This document shows, piece by piece, positions 15,797-24,821 of a stretch of 64,000 nucleotides of DNA (positions are counted from its first letter, which is position 1; the number at the start of each line of letters is the position of its first letter). This DNA comes from Chitinophagaceae bacterium (lineage in GTDB: Bacteria > Bacteroidota > Bacteroidia > Chitinophagales > Chitinophagaceae): contig JAFKGQ010000008.1 in NCBI GenBank assembly GCA_017307755.1, forward strand, positions 62,001 through 126,000, written 5' to 3'. The position numbers were made by a program, and so were the translations under genes. The notes below the pieces were generated by a model. The model was not told the DNA's origin. It saw only the letters and a list, made by a program, of their open reading frames with translations, and made no database searches.

Positions 15797-16420
15797 TCAC
15801 CCCTTATCCCTTTTAGGGCCGCTCACATACGGACTCCCCTTCACAAAGAACCTGTAGGGTAACGCCGCATCCTCTCCCGCATAATCCACTCCGATACGAG
15901 GAGTCGCGATGATCGCAGCCGAACGTACCCTGTAGCCGTCATCCCCGATGTAGATCTCCTCTTCAAATAATGAATACCCCGTATGCTGTGTATACAACCC
16001 CATGGCCTTGGAAAGATTGCCGGGCCCCCGGGTCAATGAATGATCCAATTTGACCTTTCGGGTCCTTTTTAGCATCAGTGGAATACCTTCCAGGGGCTCC
16101 AGCGCCCGGACCAGGACGGCATGCGGGATATCTTTTTTATTGGTCACCACATTAAAGAGATGATGGATCCCATAGATCAGGTATACATAAGCGGTGCCTC
16201 CTTCTCCATACATCACTTCCGTCCTTCGGGTCCTTCTGCCGGACCAGGCATGCGAGGCCCGGTCTATCACGCCATTGTAGGCTTCTACCTCCACGATACG
16301 ACCAGAAGTACGCTGCCCGTCAAACTCGGTCACTAACACTTTACCCAGCAATTCACGGGCTATACGCACCACATTGGGTCTGTCATAGAAAGAATTATCT
16401 AACTTTTTAATGGTCGCCAA
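15797..16420 (-). CDS. DNA-3-methyladenine glycosylase (AAG/MPG family)
   Basis: A 207-residue base-excision repair enzyme. FYDRPNVVRIARELLGKVLV opens the fold, VEVEAYNG holds the catalytic Glu region, and AYVYLIYGIHHLFNVVT and LTRGPGNLSKAMG are family landmarks. The reading frame continues upstream to 16489, but the first homologous residues lie after TTG at 16420 (MATIKKLDNSFYDRP), which I take as the start. The upstream methionines would overlap the divergent EI24 gene. It pairs functionally with the AlkB-like gene nearby. Confidence 0.88.
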   Translation of the reverse strand: MATIKKLDNSFYDRPNVVRIARELLGKVLVTEFDGQRTSGRIVEVEAYNGVIDRASHAWSGRRTRRTEVMYGEGGTAYVYLIYGIHHLFNVVTNKKDIPHAVLVRALEPLEGIPLMLKRTRKVKLDHSLTRGPGNLSKAMGLYTQHTGYSLFEEEIYIGDDGYRVRSAAIIATPRIGVDYAGEDAALPYRFFVKGSPYVSGPKRDKG

Positions 16421-16469
16421 CCAAATAAATATTTTAAGTTTGAGCAAAGTAACATAAAAGACCCTCATA

Positions 16470-17228
16470 TTGCTAAAAGAGATCATCATAGCCCTTCAGT
16501 CCTACGCCAAGGCCCACCATTTTATCACCAAACATAAGTTGTGGAAGTGGATCCTCATACCAGGGATACTCTATACCCTCCTGTTCTCCGTGGGTATGTA
16601 TTTCTTCCTGGACTCATCCAGCGAGGCCGTGACCAGGCTCAGCAGTTTCATCGGTGTCAGCAGATGGCTGCACCACCAGCAAAGCGCCGCGCTGAGCTTC
16701 CTTTTTGTGATGGGAGAGATGATGGTGCGGCTGGTCCTTCTCTTCTTTTATTTCTCCCTCTTTAAATACCTGGTCCTGATCCTCGGCTCACCCGTCTTTG
16801 CCTATCTCAGCCAACAGACGGAGGCGCTTATCAACGGCAAGGAATACACTTTCCAGACAGACCTCGTCCTGCACGACATGCGTCGCGGTATCCGGCTGTC
16901 TCTTCGCAACTGTCTCTGGCAGACAGTATATACCGTGTCCATCCTCATCCTTTCTCTTTTCCCTGTGGTAGGCTGGATCACCCCCGTCATATGTATCTTT
17001 GTAGAGAGCTATTACTATGGCTTCTCCATGCTGGACTACAGCTGTCAGCGGCATAACCTGACCTTCCCGGCAAGTACCGCCTATATCAGTCAGCATAAAG
17101 GGCTGGCCATCGGCAATGGGCTGGTGTTTTACGGAATGCACTTCGTTCCCATCCTGGGTTGGGTACTGGCCCCTTCCTATGCAGTCATCGCCGCCACGAT
17201 CAGCCTGTACCATCAAAACCTGGAATAA
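16470..17228 (+). CDS. EI24/CysZ-like membrane protein
   Basis: A 252-residue protein with about five to six hydrophobic helices and the EI24 landmarks PVFAYLSQQTEALINGKEY and ESYYYGFSMLDYS. EI24/CysZ proteins are inner-membrane proteins; CysZ moves sulfate, and Bacteroidota members are uncharacterised. The start is TTG at 16470, giving MLKEIIIALQSYAKAHHF. It faces the glycosylase gene with only 49 bases between the chosen starts. Confidence 0.85.
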   Translation: MLKEIIIALQSYAKAHHFITKHKLWKWILIPGILYTLLFSVGMYFFLDSSSEAVTRLSSFIGVSRWLHHQQSAALSFLFVMGEMMVRLVLLFFYFSLFKYLVLILGSPVFAYLSQQTEALINGKEYTFQTDLVLHDMRRGIRLSLRNCLWQTVYTVSILILSLFPVVGWITPVICIFVESYYYGFSMLDYSCQRHNLTFPASTAYISQHKGLAIGNGLVFYGMHFVPILGWVLAPSYAVIAATISLYHQNLE

Positions 17229-17230
17229 GC

Positions 17231-17947
17231 ATGGCATCCACCGACACTTCCGCTACGCTGTACCTCATCCCCGCCTACCTCGACGAGCATTCGCTGGCCC
17301 CCTTACCTTCTTATATACTGGATGCAGTAAAGACCTGTGAGGTTTTTTTTGTGGAGAATGAGCGCAGCGCGCGTCGTTATTTGAAAGCGTTATGGAAAGA
17401 AATGGTCATCGACGATTATAAGTGGTATCCCATTCATAAGGCGGAAGAGGAGGTAAAGACAATTTTCCGTCAGCAGTTGAAAGAAGGCAGGGCCGTGGGC
17501 CTCATCAGCGAGGCAGGCTGCCCGGGCGTAGCCGACCCCGGACAGCTGTTGACAGAGGTCGCTCACCAAGAAGGGGCCGTCGTCCGTCCCCTGGTAGGAC
17601 CCAGCTCTATCCTGCTGGCACTGATGGCCAGCGGCATGAATGGACAACAATTCCGCTTTGCCGGCTATCTGCCCGTAGACAACACCGGCAGAACCAAAGC
17701 GCTGCGCGACCTGGAAACCGAGTCCCAACGACTGCACTGTACCCAGATCTTTATCGAGACGCCCTATCGGAATCAACAGCTGATAGACACAATTCTTCAA
17801 ACCTGCCGCCCCGGTACCCGGCTTTGTATCGCGGCAAACCTCACGGGAGCCGGAGAGTTCATCCGCACCCGGACAGTCGCGGAGTGGAGGCAGCAGCCCC
17901 CTCCCCCTCTTCACAAACAGCCGGCGATATTCTGTCTGATGGCCTGA
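17231..17947 (+). CDS. RsmI-like SAM-dependent methyltransferase
   Basis: A 238-residue protein of the tetrapyrrole methylase fold. TLYLIPAYLDEHSL starts the protein, AVGLISEAGCPGVADPG is the SAM-binding GxP-type loop, and VVRPLVGPSSILLALMASG and IFIETPYRNQQLI are conserved. RsmI methylates C1402 ribose in 16S rRNA. This protein lacks part of the RsmI N-terminus, so it may be a family variant. It begins two bases after the EI24 stop. It ends in PLHKQPAIFCLMA. Confidence 0.85.
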   Translation: MASTDTSATLYLIPAYLDEHSLAPLPSYILDAVKTCEVFFVENERSARRYLKALWKEMVIDDYKWYPIHKAEEEVKTIFRQQLKEGRAVGLISEAGCPGVADPGQLLTEVAHQEGAVVRPLVGPSSILLALMASGMNGQQFRFAGYLPVDNTGRTKALRDLETESQRLHCTQIFIETPYRNQQLIDTILQTCRPGTRLCIAANLTGAGEFIRTRTVAEWRQQPPPPLHKQPAIFCLMA

Positions 17948-17956
17948 GCGGGTCAA

Positions 17957-18045
17957 GATTGCCCTAATTTTAGGGAAAAATCTACTAAAAGTTACCCTAA
18001 TTTTGTACGAAAAAATGACATAAATTGCCCTAATTCTGTACAAAA
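17957..18045 (+). repeat. Three direct repeats, 33-bp period, before second ATPase gene
   Basis: CCCTAATTT occurs at 17962-17970 and 17995-18003, and as CCCTAATTC at 18028-18036; both steps are exactly 33 bases. The second and third copies continue into TTGTAC or CTGTAC. The second contains TAATTTTG (17998-18005), a TAnnTTTG match. The first copy is also a near-palindrome (CCCTAATTTTAGGG). The array ends about a dozen bases before the start codon. Its design copies the 32-bp array at 797-872, but the core sequence differs. Confidence 0.78.
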
Positions 18046-18056
18046 AAAATTACAAC

Positions 18057-19424
18057 TTGTTCACCAGGAGCATTTTATCCAAATTGAAGAAATGGGCGGA
18101 CAATCCGGGCAGAAAACCTTTGATCCTCAGAGGAGCCAGACAGGTAGGAAAAACTACGATCATAAATGAATTTGGCCAAACCTTCAAACAATATATTTAC
18201 CTCAATCTTGAAACCAAAATAGATAAAGTCGCTTTTCAGACGAGCCTGGATATTCATAGATTGGTACAATCGATCTTCCTTATCTATGGGAAGCAAATAA
18301 CGGAAAAAGCAAATACACTCATTTTTATCGATGAGATCCAGGAATATCCGGATGCCATCAACATGCTACGATATTTTTATGAAGCCTACCCGGAGATCCG
18401 GGTGGTCGCTGCCGGCTCCCTGCTGGAAACGATCTTTAACAGCGGTCGTAATTTCCCCGTCGGCCGGGTGGATTACATGGTCATGCGCCCTTTCAGTTTT
18501 CCGGAATTCCTTGACGCCATTGGAGAATCGATGGCATTGGAGCAGTTGGAAAATATACCGCTGAATGATTTTGCACATGATCATCTGCTGCGGTTATTCC
18601 ATACTTATGCTGTCATCGGCGGCATGCCGGAGATCATACAACGATACGCCAGAGATAAAGATATCACCGCCCTATCACCTATTTATGAACGGCTGATCGT
18701 TGCCTACCATGATGACGTAGAAAAATATGGGAAGAACGATCATTGGATAAGGATCATCAGATACTGCATCCGCACGAGCTTTATAAAGGCTGGCTACAGG
18801 ATCAAATTTCAACGTTTTGGCGAGAGTGATTACAGTTCACGTGAGGTCGGTGAAGCGCTGAGAAAATTGGAGCAGACCTTTCTTTTATCATTACTTTATC
18901 CCACTATCAATGCAACACTGCCTATAACCCCGGACCTCAGAAAATCGCCCAGACTACAGGTATTAGACACGGGCATCATGAATCACTTTTTGGGCATACA
19001 GGCAGAGATACTGAGCACCTCCGATCTCAACCAGGTCTATCAGGGCACTATCATTGAACACTTGGTTGGACAGGAGTTGTTAGCTTGCCAGTTCAGCCCG
19101 CTTAGCCAGTTGCATTTTTGGGTGCGGGAAAAAAGCACCGCTACCGCCGAAGTAGATTACGTTTATCCCTTCGAAAGCCAACTGATCCCCATCGAAGTCA
19201 AATCCGGGAAAGAGGGTACGCTAAGATCGCTTCACCTGTTCATGGATCAAACCTCCCATGATATGGCCATCCGTTTTTATGCAGGCCCATTGTCCCTGAC
19301 ACAAGCTGTTACCCCTTCCGGCAAACCCTATCGCCTCCTGAACCTTCCATACTACCTGGCTACACAGATAGAACGATACATCGAATGGCTAAAAAATAAC
19401 CCTACCTCCCCGCGGGATCGGTGA
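18057..19424 (+). CDS. AAA_14 / DUF4143 family ATPase (paralog 2)
   Basis: A 455-residue protein starting at TTG 18057. Walker A is GARQVGKTT (residues 26-34) and Walker B is TLIFIDEIQEYPDA. AAGSLLETIF is a sensor-like segment and PFSFPEFLDAIGE a conserved linker. The DUF4143 half ends with AEVDYVYPFESQLIPIEVKS, a PD-(D/E)xK-like pattern. It is longer than paralog 1 (377 residues) and belongs to a different branch. It overlaps the convergent gene downstream by 23 bases. The function of the family is not settled; the matching repeat arrays before both copies suggest common regulation by design. Confidence 0.9.
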   Translation: MFTRSILSKLKKWADNPGRKPLILRGARQVGKTTIINEFGQTFKQYIYLNLETKIDKVAFQTSLDIHRLVQSIFLIYGKQITEKANTLIFIDEIQEYPDAINMLRYFYEAYPEIRVVAAGSLLETIFNSGRNFPVGRVDYMVMRPFSFPEFLDAIGESMALEQLENIPLNDFAHDHLLRLFHTYAVIGGMPEIIQRYARDKDITALSPIYERLIVAYHDDVEKYGKNDHWIRIIRYCIRTSFIKAGYRIKFQRFGESDYSSREVGEALRKLEQTFLLSLLYPTINATLPITPDLRKSPRLQVLDTGIMNHFLGIQAEILSTSDLNQVYQGTIIEHLVGQELLACQFSPLSQLHFWVREKSTATAEVDYVYPFESQLIPIEVKSGKEGTLRSLHLFMDQTSHDMAIRFYAGPLSLTQAVTPSGKPYRLLNLPYYLATQIERYIEWLKNNPTSPRDR

Positions 19425-19782
19425 TCGCCACAATACTGTCCACGACAAAATTGCTGTATCCCCGCCAGGGGAGCGCCCCGATGTATTCCTTGTAATGAAG
19501 CTCCACATTCTTTCCGCTGGACATCATCAGCTTTTGCGCAACCCCCGGGTCGGAAATGGAAAACTCAAATTCGTAGGATTGTATCGTACCCGGTGCTTTG
19601 GAACGCAGACCGCTCTGTATCAGCTTGCCCTCAAAGGTCTTGAAGATATACCCTTTCTTGACCACATAATTCAACTCGCCTGCTTTTACGCCTTCTCCAA
19701 ATACAAAAAAATAACGGAATCCGATAAAGATCACCAGGCTGGCGAGGACGACCACAAGTGCAATGCTGAAGAATCTTTTCAT
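19402..19782 (-). CDS. Small membrane-anchored protein of Bacteroidota
   Basis: A 126-residue protein with an N-terminal membrane helix (MKRFFSIALVVVLASLVIFI) and a conserved core: YFFVFGEGVKAGELNYVVKK and GYIFKTFEGKLIQSGLRS. Homologues are sometimes labelled 6-phosphogluconate dehydrogenase, but there is no Rossmann fold or NADP motif and the protein is far too short. The role is unknown. An in-frame start at 19809 would overlap the peptidase gene. Confidence 0.75.
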   Translation of the reverse strand: MKRFFSIALVVVLASLVIFIGFRYFFVFGEGVKAGELNYVVKKGYIFKTFEGKLIQSGLRSKAPGTIQSYEFEFSISDPGVAQKLMMSSGKNVELHYKEYIGALPWRGYSNFVVDSIVAITDPAGR

Positions 19783-19796
19783 CGTTGACGTTTTAG

Positions 19797-21215
19797 TTAC
19801 TGCCCCCAACCATATTTATCTACCAGATAGATCAGGGCAGCCATATTCAACGCCCCCAGCTCCATCTCCCGCTTATTGACCACTTCCAATACATCGTTAC
19901 GGGAGTGATGATAGTCAAAATAACGTTGTGAATCCGGACGCAGCTCGCCCGCTACCACGCCCAGTTTTTCCATGGGCTCCACATCCGCCCCGCCGCCGCC
20001 TTTTGCAAATTCGTATACACCATAAGGCTGCAACAGCCGTATCCAGGGCTGGGCCGCCGCCAGCTGTTGATCCGACAAGCTAAGGCTAAAGCTGCGGGGG
20101 GTAAATCCACCCGCATCGCTTTCCAGGGCAAAAAGGTGCCGCTCCCCTTTAGCCTTCGCCTCTTCCATATATTTTTCACCTCCCCGTCCTCCATTTTCTT
20201 CGTTGGCAAAAAGTACGGCGCGAATCGTGTGTTTTGGCACATAACCCGCCGCCTTCAGCGCCCGCAACACTTCGATGGCTTGTACACAACCCGTCCCATC
20301 ATCCATCGCCCCTTCGGCAGGGTCCCAGGAATCCAGGTGACCACCCACGGTAATAAATTGTTCGGGTGACAGACTCCCTTTTAACTCTCCAATGACATTA
20401 TGTGCGACAGTATCGGGCAGCATACGTGCCAGGGTACGAAGAAAAACCCGGACATCGCCACCACGGCCAATGGCGTCCGCCAGCTTGTCCGCGTCATAAA
20501 GTCCCACGGCTGCAGCCGGCACCTTTGGAAAGCTGTCATTATAGACCAACGCCCCCGTATGAGGGTTATTATCCACAGAATGCGACATGGACCGCACCAA
20601 CACAGCCAACGCGCCATATTTTGCCGCCTGCGAAGGCCCAAAGACCCTGTAGCGAACGGCATCCCCATATGACCGGAAGGTCTCCACGAATTTCGGGTTA
20701 AAGACATAGTTATAAAATACGATCTTACCCTTTACTTCATCCTTGCGCTGCTCAAGCTCCTCAAAAGAGTGGATCAGCAGGACAGGCGCCATGATACCTT
20801 TTGCCCCCGTACCCACGGAATTACCTAGGGTCAGGATGTCCAACCCTGTCCGCTTGCCGGCCACACCGCCACCCGAAGAACCCGCACCGCCAGCCACAAA
20901 AGACGCCGAATCCTTACCACCCCTTACCCAATGGGGCACCATACACTCCTGCAGCCATACCTTGTCCGCATGCGCATCCTGGAAAGCTTTCTGCCCCCAC
21001 ACTTCTGCCTTATAGTATCCGGGGCTGCCGGAAAGACGCCCCCCCACCTGCTTGGTAAGGGTCCGCAAATCCTCATATGCCTTCCCGTCAGTCAGCACAA
21101 TGTCCGCCAGCCGTCGTAAAAAAGCGGAATCTTCTGCCGTCTGACTTCTGCCCTCCAATCCCTTCCCAGCCACTAAGAATAAAATAAGCCCTGCTGTCAA
21201 CAATTTATAGCCCAT
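19797..21215 (-). CDS. M28 family metallopeptidase (carboxypeptidase Q-like)
   Basis: A 472-residue secreted or periplasmic peptidase with signal peptide. A PA-like insert covers about residues 125-270. The di-zinc peptidase core shows TVGGHLDSWDPAEGAMDDG, VLFANEENGGRGGEKY, ESDAGGF and the last ligand near FDYHHSRNDVLE. These are the M28 ligands and catalytic Glu, so the enzyme is likely active on small peptides. It starts 92 bases from the divergent bshA gene. Confidence 0.9.
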   Translation of the reverse strand: MGYKLLTAGLILFLVAGKGLEGRSQTAEDSAFLRRLADIVLTDGKAYEDLRTLTKQVGGRLSGSPGYYKAEVWGQKAFQDAHADKVWLQECMVPHWVRGGKDSASFVAGGAGSSGGGVAGKRTGLDILTLGNSVGTGAKGIMAPVLLIHSFEELEQRKDEVKGKIVFYNYVFNPKFVETFRSYGDAVRYRVFGPSQAAKYGALAVLVRSMSHSVDNNPHTGALVYNDSFPKVPAAAVGLYDADKLADAIGRGGDVRVFLRTLARMLPDTVAHNVIGELKGSLSPEQFITVGGHLDSWDPAEGAMDDGTGCVQAIEVLRALKAAGYVPKHTIRAVLFANEENGGRGGEKYMEEAKAKGERHLFALESDAGGFTPRSFSLSLSDQQLAAAQPWIRLLQPYGVYEFAKGGGGADVEPMEKLGVVAGELRPDSQRYFDYHHSRNDVLEVVNKREMELGALNMAALIYLVDKYGWGQ

Positions 21216-21307
21216 CAGTGTTAGTTTTCGGCTAAAGTTACATCAACCAAATTGATTTACCTTCGGCCCTGCAACACCAAAGATTAAACCACCATTAATC
21301 AGCAAAT

Positions 21308-22429
21308 ATGCGGATTGGAATTGTTTGCTATCCCACTTTCGGAGGCAGCGGCGTTTTAGCGACAGAATTAGGTAAAGCGCTCGCGGACAAGGGCCATCAG
21401 GTACATTTTATTACCTATCAGCAACCTGTACGGCTAAACGAATTCAACGCCAATATCTTCTATCACGAAGTCCGGGTGACCACCTACCCTTTGTTCGATT
21501 ACCCCCCCTATGAGACGGCCTTGTCCAGCGCCATGGTGGACGTTATCATGAATCACCAGCTCGATCTGCTGCACGTACACTACGCCATTCCCCACGCCTC
21601 TGCCGCCTATATGGCTAAAAAGATCGTGGAAACCCAGGGCAAACATATCCCCGTCATCACGACCCTCCACGGCACAGACATAACCCTGGTGGGCAGAGAT
21701 AAAACCTTTGCGCCCGTGGTGGCCTTTTCCATCAATCAAAGCGACGCCATAACAGCCGTCAGCCGCAATCTCCGCGACGAAACCTATCGGAACTTCACCA
21801 TCGAGAAAGAGATCCGCGTCATCCATAACTTCGTGGATACCCGCCGGTTTCGGAAAAAACCCCTCGACGCCTTCCGCAAAGTGATCGCCCCCAACGGGGA
21901 AAAGATCCTGCTGCATGCCTCCAACTTCCGCAAGGTAAAAAGGGTCCAGGACGTTGTGCGCATATTCAATGAGGTAAGAAAAACGATCCCGAGTAAGCTA
22001 TTGTTTGTAGGGGACGGCCCCGAGCGACCTGGTGCAGAAGACCTTGGACGCGAGCTGGGGGTTTATGATGATATGCGTTTTGTCGGCCGGCAGGAGCAGA
22101 TGGAAGACATACTGGCCATCGCCGACCTGTTCCTTCTCACCTCCGAATATGAGAGCTTTGGACTCGCCGCACTGGAAGCCATGGCTGCCGGCGTACCCGT
22201 TATTTCCACCAACGCAGGCGGATTGCCTGAGATAGCTATAGAAGGCGTCACGGGCTACCTGAGCAATGTGGGGGACGTGCAGGGTATGAGCGAGCAGGCG
22301 ATAAAAATACTAGAGGACCCTGCGGTGCTGCAGCAATTCAAAGATAACGCTGTCGCTCATGCGCGCAGGTTTGACATCAACACCATCGTACCGGAGTACG
22401 AGGCCCTGTACAACCGGTTCTTACCATAG
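21308..22429 (+). CDS. bshA: N-acetyl-alpha-D-glucosaminyl L-malate synthase
   Basis: A 373-residue GT4 glycosyltransferase for the first step of bacillithiol synthesis, joining UDP-GlcNAc and malate. MRIGIVCYPTFGGSGVLATELG is the family start, HVHYAIPHASAAYMA and TTLHGTDITLVG are acceptor-side motifs, and ESFGLAALEAMAAGVPVI is the nucleotide-binding E-x7-E segment. bshB and bshC are not in the window. Its end overlaps the next, convergent gene by nine bases. Confidence 0.93.
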   Translation: MRIGIVCYPTFGGSGVLATELGKALADKGHQVHFITYQQPVRLNEFNANIFYHEVRVTTYPLFDYPPYETALSSAMVDVIMNHQLDLLHVHYAIPHASAAYMAKKIVETQGKHIPVITTLHGTDITLVGRDKTFAPVVAFSINQSDAITAVSRNLRDETYRNFTIEKEIRVIHNFVDTRRFRKKPLDAFRKVIAPNGEKILLHASNFRKVKRVQDVVRIFNEVRKTIPSKLLFVGDGPERPGAEDLGRELGVYDDMRFVGRQEQMEDILAIADLFLLTSEYESFGLAALEAMAAGVPVISTNAGGLPEIAIEGVTGYLSNVGDVQGMSEQAIKILEDPAVLQQFKDNAVAHARRFDINTIVPEYEALYNRFLP

Positions 22430-23962
22430 ACTACCCGTCAGCCCCTTATCGATGAATTCATGATTGATCTTCAGATGGGAAGAAATATACGCGGGCATCG
22501 TCTTGTCGGCCGCCACGAGTTTTTCCATGTCTGTGAGCCGGCTCTCCTTCGCCGGAAGATAATACATATAGTTCAGGAATAGATAATGCTGGATGAGCCG
22601 GTTGTAATCGTCCAGGGTGGTATCCCTGATCATCGCCAGTATCTTCTCTTCCAGTTGGGTGCGGTCCTTTGTCTCGGCCAGCGCTCGGCCCAGTCTTCCG
22701 ATATTGCCAAAATAATGATTCTCGGATGGATCAGCCATCCGCAGGCTGATTCCCAGCAACAGATCAGTCACATCGAGGTCCAGATCTTCCAATTCCTTTA
22801 GATAGGTCTTGCGTCCTCCCCAGGCATAGGTCCCATCCGAAGCCCTGTCAAACCTGTCATTCATGATATCCAGGTGAGCTTTCAGAAAGACTGACCAGTC
22901 GGCCGTCTCAGCCGCCAGTTGGGCTATCTTCATAGCATGGTTCCTGGGTGATGGATCCATACTACAGCTGCCTATCACTATCCTGTTTCTTTTCATCTGC
23001 AGGGCCGCGCTCCTGGAGTAATAGATCTCCGTATAACGCTCGAAGATATCGCCGGTGACACGATGAAAGCGGAGTGCGTCTTCCACCGCCGTAGCCAGTA
23101 GCTGTTTAAATAGAGGCCGGGAAGAAAGGCTGTCTTTTATAAACACATCCCGCAGACTGTCATATCGGAGAGGTTCAGACTTCCATTTCCCGCGAGAAGG
23201 TTTTGGAAAGTATCTTTTTGTGTTCAGGTCGACATATTCCCAAAAAGCGTTTTGCGCATCCGCCGATGGCTTGCCGGTCCGTTTTGAAAAAATGTCCCAC
23301 CTGCCGCTGCTATTGGCATCCTTATAATATACAGTCGTTGCCGTGTCTGTCATACAGTCCGTGTATAGCACCAGCCGGGCGTATACATCCCGCATTTTTT
23401 CGGAAGAAGGTTCCTGTAATAGGTAGAAGGCCTTGATCTTCTCGTCCTTATGCCGTAAGAGATGGGTATAATCAAAGACCCAGCTCCCTTTCTTTCCGGA
23501 TATACCCCATTTGGAAGAATCTGTCTCTCTGTCCTTTACGATTTCAATCGTTTCAAGCCGGCTTTGAGTGGCTGTTTGATTGGTGTAACGCAGGAGCTTC
23601 TCCTTTGCTTCATTTCCATATTCCTGCTCCGTCACCAGGATAAAGGAATCCACCCCGGCCTGTGGATACTTCTTTATAAACTCCTCATAGCCAATGCCCC
23701 GTCGTATGTCGGCCAGAGCCATCCTTATATTGCCGCTGTCCAGGCTGACAGCATGCCCCTTGCCCTGCCGGACGGAATAATAATCCCTGGACAGATCGCA
23801 ATGCCTGAATTTCAACTGGAGCGAATCCACAATAAACTTCAGACGGCTCATCGTACCGCTGCTGTAAATAAGGCCATTGGGATAAATGGGAAGCCCGGCT
23901 TCCTGGCCGTAGGAGGCCCAGCCTATAGAGGCTATCGCAAAAAGAAGGATAAGTTGCCTCAT
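22421..23962 (-). CDS. Secreted hypothetical protein, 513 residues
   Basis: I do not recognise this family. The ATG at 23962 begins a clear signal peptide (MRQLILLFAIASIGWASYGQ); a GTG at 24040 is in frame but adds unconserved residues. The mature protein is helical and charged, with no membrane segment. The C-terminal half (EDLDLDVTDLLLGISLRM and later DYNRLIQHYLFLNYMYYLP) could be an alpha-solenoid. The gene downstream of the divergent intergenic region codes for another secreted protein, so both may act in the periplasm. Confidence 0.65.
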   Translation of the reverse strand: MRQLILLFAIASIGWASYGQEAGLPIYPNGLIYSSGTMSRLKFIVDSLQLKFRHCDLSRDYYSVRQGKGHAVSLDSGNIRMALADIRRGIGYEEFIKKYPQAGVDSFILVTEQEYGNEAKEKLLRYTNQTATQSRLETIEIVKDRETDSSKWGISGKKGSWVFDYTHLLRHKDEKIKAFYLLQEPSSEKMRDVYARLVLYTDCMTDTATTVYYKDANSSGRWDIFSKRTGKPSADAQNAFWEYVDLNTKRYFPKPSRGKWKSEPLRYDSLRDVFIKDSLSSRPLFKQLLATAVEDALRFHRVTGDIFERYTEIYYSRSAALQMKRNRIVIGSCSMDPSPRNHAMKIAQLAAETADWSVFLKAHLDIMNDRFDRASDGTYAWGGRKTYLKELEDLDLDVTDLLLGISLRMADPSENHYFGNIGRLGRALAETKDRTQLEEKILAMIRDTTLDDYNRLIQHYLFLNYMYYLPAKESRLTDMEKLVAADKTMPAYISSHLKINHEFIDKGLTGSLW

Positions 23963-24020
23963 ACAACTGAAGATGCGGTTAAGAGGAAAGTTACACAATA
24001 TTATCCAGCAGGATTCCCTA

Positions 24021-24758
24021 TTATTTTTTTGCCGGCTCACCCTTTCTAAAGAGCTTCACCTTATCATTTATATACAGGAATATGTCCTGGCTGGTAGCGC
24101 TTCTGCAGAATTGATACGAAGGCCGGTAGCGATACATAAATATCCGCAGGCTGTCTCCCTGCAGCCGGGTAAGCTGGGCGACACGACCCACCGGGAATCT
24201 GGAGTCGATGTAGTAGTCTTCCTCTTCCTGTTTTAGTCTTTTCTTCAATCGTCGTTTGGCCCTTTCTCCTTTTGAAAAATACCCTATCGGGCTAAAGCTG
24301 AGCCCAGGTCCATCCCCGGGCCGCTTGCCATTCCATAATTTGACGGGGTGTTTTTTATCAAGGATAAATCTATAGTCCTCTCGCCGCTGCATAGAATCCA
24401 ATTGGTAATTCTGCGACTCATCCACTTGCACGGTTTGCAGCGTCACCACATTCGATCTCAACGCGACAAGATAACTCTCCGTCAACATATAGCCCGCTAC
24501 AACCGCCGTGTCGGGAAGATAGCCGGCGGAAGAAAAGATGATTGTGTCCCCGATACGTGCCGGGATCTTATAATTCCCACCCAGGTCGGAGGTATTGTGT
24601 TTTCCTTGTTTGAGGTTGATGATATTGGCGCCGATGATGATCTCCGTGGTGCCTCTTTTTTCGATCTTGCCGGTCATGAACTGTTGGGCATAGCCGGTGG
24701 TGAACCAAAGTGCCGGTGAAGTGAACAGGATGAGGATGCAGCGGCTGGTTGTAAACAT
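24021..24758 (-). CDS. Secreted protein with carboxypeptidase-regulatory-like domain
   Basis: A 245-residue protein with a signal peptide. Residues about 28-110 resemble the beta-sandwich found at the N-terminus of TonB-dependent receptors and other Bacteroidota envelope proteins: IIGANIINLKQGKHNTSDLGG, then YKIPARIGDTIIFSSAGY. The remainder is charged (RLKKRLKQEEEDYYIDSRF) and unrecognised. It precedes the 513-residue secreted protein on the same strand with 58 bases between, so the two may be cotranscribed. Confidence 0.7.
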   Translation of the reverse strand: MFTTSRCILILFTSPALWFTTGYAQQFMTGKIEKRGTTEIIIGANIINLKQGKHNTSDLGGNYKIPARIGDTIIFSSAGYLPDTAVVAGYMLTESYLVALRSNVVTLQTVQVDESQNYQLDSMQRREDYRFILDKKHPVKLWNGKRPGDGPGLSFSPIGYFSKGERAKRRLKKRLKQEEEDYYIDSRFPVGRVAQLTRLQGDSLRIFMYRYRPSYQFCRSATSQDIFLYINDKVKLFRKGEPAKK

Positions 24759-24821
24759 GCAGTTAAGATAGCATCAATAGCCGCTTATGCAAGATCTCCC
24801 TCCGCGGGCAAAGACCTTTTA

